NCBI RefSeq assembly: GCF_002355595.1
Contig: NZ_AP017422.1
Span: forward strand, 1,488,001-1,552,000
DNA: 64,000 nucleotides
DNA from: Filimonas lacunae
GTDB lineage: Bacteria; Bacteroidota; Bacteroidia; Chitinophagales; Chitinophagaceae
Reading direction: 5' to 3'
The notes below the pieces were generated by a model that saw only the letters and a program-made list of their open reading frames with translations, did no database searches and was not told the origin of the DNA. Shown here one piece after another: positions 59,419 to 64,000 of the stretch. The stretch's first letter is position 1. Every line of letters begins with the position of its first letter. The translations under genes were made by a program, and so were the position numbers.

Positions 59419-62400
59419 ATGAATATGGCTACTAAGCGTGTTGTTTGCTGTCTCTGTTTTCTGTTTTTTCTTGTAATAAAGGATTATGGGCAACCTACCT
59501 ATAAAATAGAAAATTACTCCACGGAGCAGGGGCTTTCCCACCGCCGCGTAAACTGCATGGTTAAAGACCGTGAAGGGTTTATGTGGCTGGGAACCTGGGA
59601 TGGCATTAACCGTTTTGATGGTCACTCCTTTGTAACCTTTAAGCCTGGTGCTGCTGATCAATATCAATTAAGAAACAGCAGGATAGGGCGTATTGTAGAA
59701 GATCAGTGCGATCATTTATGGATACAGGCATATGATTACCAGATTTACCGGTTTGATAAGAAGACAGAACAATTTTTACCACTGTCTACTATCATCCGGC
59801 ACGATACTAAACGTTCCATTGAATTTAATAACATTCTTTATGCCGGCGGTGGGTGGGTTTGGTTGCTCACTAAAAACGCCGGCATCTTTTGTATTTCCCA
59901 GGCTTCCTTTTCCAAAGAGCAGGTGTTTCAATATCATCAGGAAGGAGCAGCGGAATACCACTTACCTTCCGATAGCATTCACTTCTTTAATATAGATAAG
60001 GACAACCGTGTGTGGATTGGCACACAAGGTGGGCTTGTTTGTCTGGAACCATCCACTGCAGGTAACTATACCATTAGCAAAACAGTTGCTACAGGCATTA
60101 CTGCCGGTAGCAACCTTACCGCTTACCAGGAAGAGAAAGAGTATATCTACTTTGGTACGGCAGAAGGCAACCTGCTGGTGTTTGATAAAAAGCAACGTTC
60201 GTTCAGCAGTCATCACGCTACCACAGGCCGCATTAATGCATTGCTTTGTTCCAAAAAGCAAAATGTGTTGTATGCCAGTTCTTCGCTGGGTGAAATCATC
60301 ACCTTTCATCTCAGCGATCAGCAGGTGAGCAAAGACACCTATCATCCTGTAGAAAATCTTTCCTCCCTGTACGAAGATCAGGCAGGCGGTGTGTGGGTGG
60401 AGCCGGAAAAGTCAGGTGCTATCCGCTTTGATCCGCTGAGTCATTCCTTTCAATTGTTTTCACAGCATTCCGACAAGGTGCCTGATACCGATATGAACAG
60501 CCGGTATTTCTGGTTGCTGGAAGATCCGGCAGGCGCTGTATGGGTGAATATGAAAGGGGGCGGTCTGGCGCATATCAATCCTGCCAGCAAAACACCGGAG
60601 TATACGGTCACCACATCCGATGGTACCAGTTACCCGCTGCCAGACAATGTAACAGATCATTACTATGATAAGGCCGGCATCTTGTGGCTGACCACTAACC
60701 AGGGTGGTGTGGTGAAGATTGTTACACAGAATAATCATTTTCAGCAGCTGCTTTTTACCAACCCCGAACATCCGAATATTGCCCATGAGGTAAGGGGCAT
60801 GTTTTGCGATACCCATAACCGTTTGTGGCTGGGAATGAAACGGGGCAACCTGGTAGTAACACAGAATGGCATACCTGTAAAAGGATTGTTTGTAAACGAA
60901 CCTGCCGGCGGGTTAGAAGGCATTTATGCTATTGTGCAGGATAGCAGGGGCAACATCTGGATGGGCGCTAAAGGAAATGGACTGTTTAAAGCCACTCCCC
61001 TAAACCAGGAGCAAACGAAGTTTCAGCTCACTCATTTTGCCGCACATAAAGAATTACCAGACAGCCTGCCTTGTAATCAGATTCATACTTTGCTGGAAGA
61101 CAATAACGGGCGTATATGGATTGGTTCGCTGGACAATGGTTTGGCATGGGCAGAGGAGCGGGACGGGAAAACAAAATTTACCCATCTTACCACCGCTGTT
61201 ACCAATCATTCCCGGGGCAATTTTCAGAACATCCGGAATATGTGCGCGGATAAAGACGGGAATATCTGGATAGCTACTACCAGTGGTTTGCTGGTGGTGG
61301 ATGCGCATGTGCAGGATGCACTTATTCATCAATACAAAGTGTATAACGTAATACCAGGCGATATGGGAAGTCTGGGTAATAATGATATTATTTTTATTTA
61401 CCGTGACCGGCAAAACAGGATGTGGCTGGCAACATCCGGCGGTGGTTTTTGTCAGGCTATGGGCAACAAGCCTTTACAGGACCTGCGTTTTCGTAACTAC
61501 ACCACCCGGGATGGCATGCCTAACAATTATGTGCTGAGTTGTACGGAAGATGCGGATGGTAATTTCTGGCTGGCTACCGAAAATGGTCTTTCCAGGTTTA
61601 ACCCACAAACCCAGGTTTTTAGAAATTACGATTCTCATGATGGCCTGCCCACACGGGCGGCGTTTTCAGAAGCATCTGTTGCCAGGCAGCAAACAGGCAG
61701 GCGTTTGTTTTTCGGTACTACTATGGGCTACCTGTCTTTCGATCCCAGCCTGATCAATGGAGGACGTGTGGCAGCCAACATCGCATTTACTGCCTTGCAG
61801 ATCAATAACGATGAGGTAGGGCCTAAAGCGAATGACCGGTTGCTGAAAGAAGATGTGAATTATGTTTCGGAGCTGACGTTGCCTTATAATCAAAACAGCA
61901 TCAGCATTTATTATGCACTGCTGGATCATCGTGGCAGTGGCGATCAGCAAGGCTTTGCGTATCGTTTAAATGGCTTTGATACTACCTGGCATAACGATTG
62001 GCAGGTGCGCAAGGCTACGTATACCAATCTTCCTCCGGGGCATTATGTATTTGAGGTGAAAGCGTTGAGCGCCGATCTGTATTCCAATACGCCTTTTAAA
62101 CAGCTGGCCATTACTATTCACCGCCCCTGGTGGAAAACGTGGTGGGCTTATTTGTTATACGCTATTGTGGCCGGTGCGTTAACCTATGTTGTGTGGCGCT
62201 ATGCGCTGGCAATGATGCACCTGCGTAACAAGGTGGAAGTAGAGCAAAAGCTGGCGGCATTGAAGATGAACTTTTTTACCAATGTATCGCACGAGTTAAG
62301 AACGCCGCTTACCTTGATTGTGAGTCCGCTGGAACAGCTGTCGAAACAGGCACAGCTTTCGCCGGAGTTGCATGCTTATCTGGAGGTGTCGCGAAAGAAT

Positions 62401-63828
62401 GCAGACAGGATGGTACGTTTTGTGAACCAGTTGCTGGATCTGCGAAAAGTGCAAAGTGAAAAGGCGGTTATTCATTTGTCGAGAGTGGAGATTGTTGATT
62501 TTGTAAAAAAAGTAAGCGCGTATTTTACAGAAGCGGCGAAGGTTAAACATATTCAACTGGAAGTAGTTGCTGATGTGAACGAGCTTTTTGTTACGGTAGA
62601 TGCAGAGAAGCTGGATGTGGTTATTTATAACCTCATTGGCAACGCTATCAAGTTTACTCCCGAACAAAAGTTTATCAAAATATATATTCAATCTATTGCC
62701 GAAGAGCAAAGCTTTTCTATTGCCGTTTACGACCAGGGATGTGGTGTGCCGGCAGAAAAGCTGGAGGCCATTTTTGAGCTTTTCCAGGAAGGCGACAATG
62801 TGAAAAACAGGGCATTGAAAGGCACAGGCATCGGGCTGGCGCTTTCCCGCGAATTCATACTGCTGCATGGTGGAAAGATATGGGCAGAGAATAATGCGGA
62901 TGGGGGATTGACCGTGAGTGTAACATTGAAAACCAATGCTGATAAACAGGAAACTGCCAATGCGGGTAAGGTGGATACTTCTATGACAGCAGTTGGGGTA
63001 CCTGGTCAACAGCAACTACTGCCGGCAGCTGTAGATAACGATGCATTACCCGGTGAGGAAGCTGCTTTGGTGTTGCTGGTAGAAGATAATGACGAGTTGC
63101 GTGCTTTTATCAAAGCACAACTGAGTGCGCATTACCGGGTAGAAACAGCGCATGATGGGGAAGAAGGCTTGCGGAAAGCGCTTCACCTGCTACCTGACTT
63201 AATTGTAAGTGATATTATGATGCCTAACATGGATGGCATTCAAATGCTGGATAAAATAAAGCATGATGTCAACACCAGTCATATTCCCGTAGTATTGTTA
63301 TCTGCCAGGTATTCTGTAGAAAGCCAGATTGAAGGGCTGCGGTATGGCGCTGATTACTATATCACTAAACCTTTCCACAACGATTTCTTAATTGCTTCCA
63401 TCAACAACCTGCTGCAACAACGCAGGCAATTATTTGAAGCATTGATGGAGAAAAAGAAAAAGGTGGAGTTTAACCCGGAGCCGCCTGTAATTACCAATAA
63501 GGATGAACTCTTTTTGAAAAACCTGATACAGGTGGTAGAAGCGAACATGGATCACCCGGATTTCAATATTGATACCGTAGCAGAAACCATGGCGCTTAGC
63601 CGTACCAACTTCTACAAGAAATTTAAAAGCCTGACCACTTTAACACCCATGGAGTTTGTACGGGACATGCGGTTACAACGTGCTAAGCAATACCTCGATA
63701 CCGGTGAACATAATATTTCAGAGGTGGCTTATTTAACCGGGTTTAGTAATCCGAAGTATTTCAGTACTTGTTTCAAAGAGAAGTACCAAGTATCGCCTTC
63801 TGATTATATGAAAACGAAAAAGGCATAA
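59419..63828 (+). CDS. Hybrid two-component system sensor/regulator (HTCS), PUL activator
   Basis: 1469 residues from the ATG at 59419 (a TTG at 59380 is also open, but the promoter box covers it). Order: signal peptide to about 27; periplasmic two-propeller region (reg_prop repeats such as GFMWLGTWDGINRFDG, RVWIGTQGGLVC, NGRIWIGSLDNGLAW) to about 790; Y_Y_Y domain; one membrane helix (about 903-929, WWKTWWAYLLYAI); HisKA with phospho-acceptor H958 (NVSHELRTP); HATPase (NLIGNAIKF, GTGIGLALSRE); receiver with D1265 (VSDIMMPNMDG); AraC-type HTH to the end (GFSNPKYFSTCFKEKY). It senses an oligosaccharide in the periplasm and activates the PUL. It lies downstream of the enzymes. Confidence 0.96.
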   Translation: MNMATKRVVCCLCFLFFLVIKDYGQPTYKIENYSTEQGLSHRRVNCMVKDREGFMWLGTWDGINRFDGHSFVTFKPGAADQYQLRNSRIGRIVEDQCDHLWIQAYDYQIYRFDKKTEQFLPLSTIIRHDTKRSIEFNNILYAGGGWVWLLTKNAGIFCISQASFSKEQVFQYHQEGAAEYHLPSDSIHFFNIDKDNRVWIGTQGGLVCLEPSTAGNYTISKTVATGITAGSNLTAYQEEKEYIYFGTAEGNLLVFDKKQRSFSSHHATTGRINALLCSKKQNVLYASSSLGEIITFHLSDQQVSKDTYHPVENLSSLYEDQAGGVWVEPEKSGAIRFDPLSHSFQLFSQHSDKVPDTDMNSRYFWLLEDPAGAVWVNMKGGGLAHINPASKTPEYTVTTSDGTSYPLPDNVTDHYYDKAGILWLTTNQGGVVKIVTQNNHFQQLLFTNPEHPNIAHEVRGMFCDTHNRLWLGMKRGNLVVTQNGIPVKGLFVNEPAGGLEGIYAIVQDSRGNIWMGAKGNGLFKATPLNQEQTKFQLTHFAAHKELPDSLPCNQIHTLLEDNNGRIWIGSLDNGLAWAEERDGKTKFTHLTTAVTNHSRGNFQNIRNMCADKDGNIWIATTSGLLVVDAHVQDALIHQYKVYNVIPGDMGSLGNNDIIFIYRDRQNRMWLATSGGGFCQAMGNKPLQDLRFRNYTTRDGMPNNYVLSCTEDADGNFWLATENGLSRFNPQTQVFRNYDSHDGLPTRAAFSEASVARQQTGRRLFFGTTMGYLSFDPSLINGGRVAANIAFTALQINNDEVGPKANDRLLKEDVNYVSELTLPYNQNSISIYYALLDHRGSGDQQGFAYRLNGFDTTWHNDWQVRKATYTNLPPGHYVFEVKALSADLYSNTPFKQLAITIHRPWWKTWWAYLLYAIVAGALTYVVWRYALAMMHLRNKVEVEQKLAALKMNFFTNVSHELRTPLTLIVSPLEQLSKQAQLSPELHAYLEVSRKNADRMVRFVNQLLDLRKVQSEKAVIHLSRVEIVDFVKKVSAYFTEAAKVKHIQLEVVADVNELFVTVDAEKLDVVIYNLIGNAIKFTPEQKFIKIYIQSIAEEQSFSIAVYDQGCGVPAEKLEAIFELFQEGDNVKNRALKGTGIGLALSREFILLHGGKIWAENNADGGLTVSVTLKTNADKQETANAGKVDTSMTAVGVPGQQQLLPAAVDNDALPGEEAALVLLVEDNDELRAFIKAQLSAHYRVETAHDGEEGLRKALHLLPDLIVSDIMMPNMDGIQMLDKIKHDVNTSHIPVVLLSARYSVESQIEGLRYGADYYITKPFHNDFLIASINNLLQQRRQLFEALMEKKKKVEFNPEPPVITNKDELFLKNLIQVVEANMDHPDFNIDTVAETMALSRTNFYKKFKSLTTLTPMEFVRDMRLQRAKQYLDTGEHNISEVAYLTGFSNPKYFSTCFKEKYQVSPSDYMKTKKA

Positions 63829-63865
63829 AAATGCCCCCGGCAGTGTAAACTCCGGGGGCATTTTT
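63827..63865. terminator. Bidirectional terminator after the hybrid sensor
   Basis: A 14-base arm AAAAATGCCCCCGG pairs with CCGGGGGCATTTTT over 11 bases. It overlaps the stop codon of the sensor gene and serves the minus-strand gene too. Confidence 0.92.
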
Positions 63866-63922
63866 ATGTGTGTCAGACTTTCAGGGATGCACTGTTGCCA
63901 TCGCCTGTTGTTGACAAAGAGC

Positions 63923-64000
63923 TTAAGATACACTCACTTTCATCACAATCTTTTTCACCGGAATAGCTTCTGCCACTCTCAGGTTAGGCATATGCAAATC
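63923..64000 (-). CDS. C-terminal end of a minus-strand gene (5' part outside window)
   Basis: The last 25 codons of a gene read on the minus strand to a TAA at 63923-63925. The tail reads MPNLRVAEAIPVKKIVMKV, a plain hydrophobic/basic end. Family cannot be told. Position after the shared terminator and frame up to the window edge support a real gene. Confidence 0.5.
   Translation of the reverse strand, partial: DLHMPNLRVAEAIPVKKIVMKVSVS

Noticed and set aside
1-64000. Insertion sequences, prophage, tRNA or rRNA genes
   Set aside because: No transposase, integrase, terminal repeat or RNA-gene signature was found on reading both strands.

Overview
The window comes from a member of the Bacteroidota, most likely the Chitinophagaceae (Chitinophaga/Niastella/Filimonas-like). 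Support: several start sites are preceded by the Bacteroidota -7 promoter element TAnnTTTG; most genes have no obvious Shine-Dalgarno sequence; there is a SusC/SusD pair with a one-protein hybrid two-component sensor; one protein ends in a gliding-motility/type IX secretion (CHU_C) domain; ribosomal protein L36 lacks most zinc ligands. The genus call is inference; no rRNA or tRNA gene was seen.

Layout. 1-8.1 kb: the end of a SNF2 helicase, then single metabolic genes (SDR oxidoreductase, lipoprotein, M28 metallopeptidase, phosphodiesterase plus NUDIX pair, homogentisate dioxygenase, aldo/keto reductase, a small unknown protein). 8.2-25.3 kb: one 14.2-kb gene for a 4731-residue secreted protein with an IgGFc-binding-like head, 36 tandem Ig-like modules and a type IX sorting domain, followed 29 bases later by a predicted surface metallopeptidase/beta-barrel protein. 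25.3-30.4 kb: the alpha ribosomal operon (infA-rpmJ-rpsM-rpsK-rpsD-rpoA-rplQ) and carA. 30.4-38.7 kb: two small unknown genes, mtaB, a DUF2723 membrane protein, and a VWA/AAA+ chelatase-like pair. 38.7-47.5 kb: a long run of minus-strand genes (murB, priA, a ClC channel, dusB, DUF2062, two exported proteins, a GreA-like protein). 47.7-50.2 kb: an NmrA-like protein and an HxlR regulator divergent from an SDR/SnoaL-like pair. 50.7-63.8 kb: a polysaccharide utilisation locus (SusC, SusD, GH28, GH65-like enzyme, hybrid sensor), probably for a pectic substrate. The last 78 bases hold the tail of a minus-strand gene.

How the genes work together. The PUL reads as a full circuit: SusCD import oligosaccharide, GH28 and the (alpha/alpha)6 enzyme cut it, and the sensor detects the product and activates transcription. 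The giant Ig protein and its neighbour are probably one transcript and form a surface module lying directly upstream of the alpha operon, where secY/map would be found in many bacteria. The VWA and AAA+ proteins look like a two-part ATPase machine of unknown client.

The strongest candidates for something little described are the giant Ig-array protein with its metallopeptidase partner, the hairpins between the ribosomal genes, and the operator-like palindrome over the hxlR promoter. No CRISPR array, insertion sequence or prophage was found.
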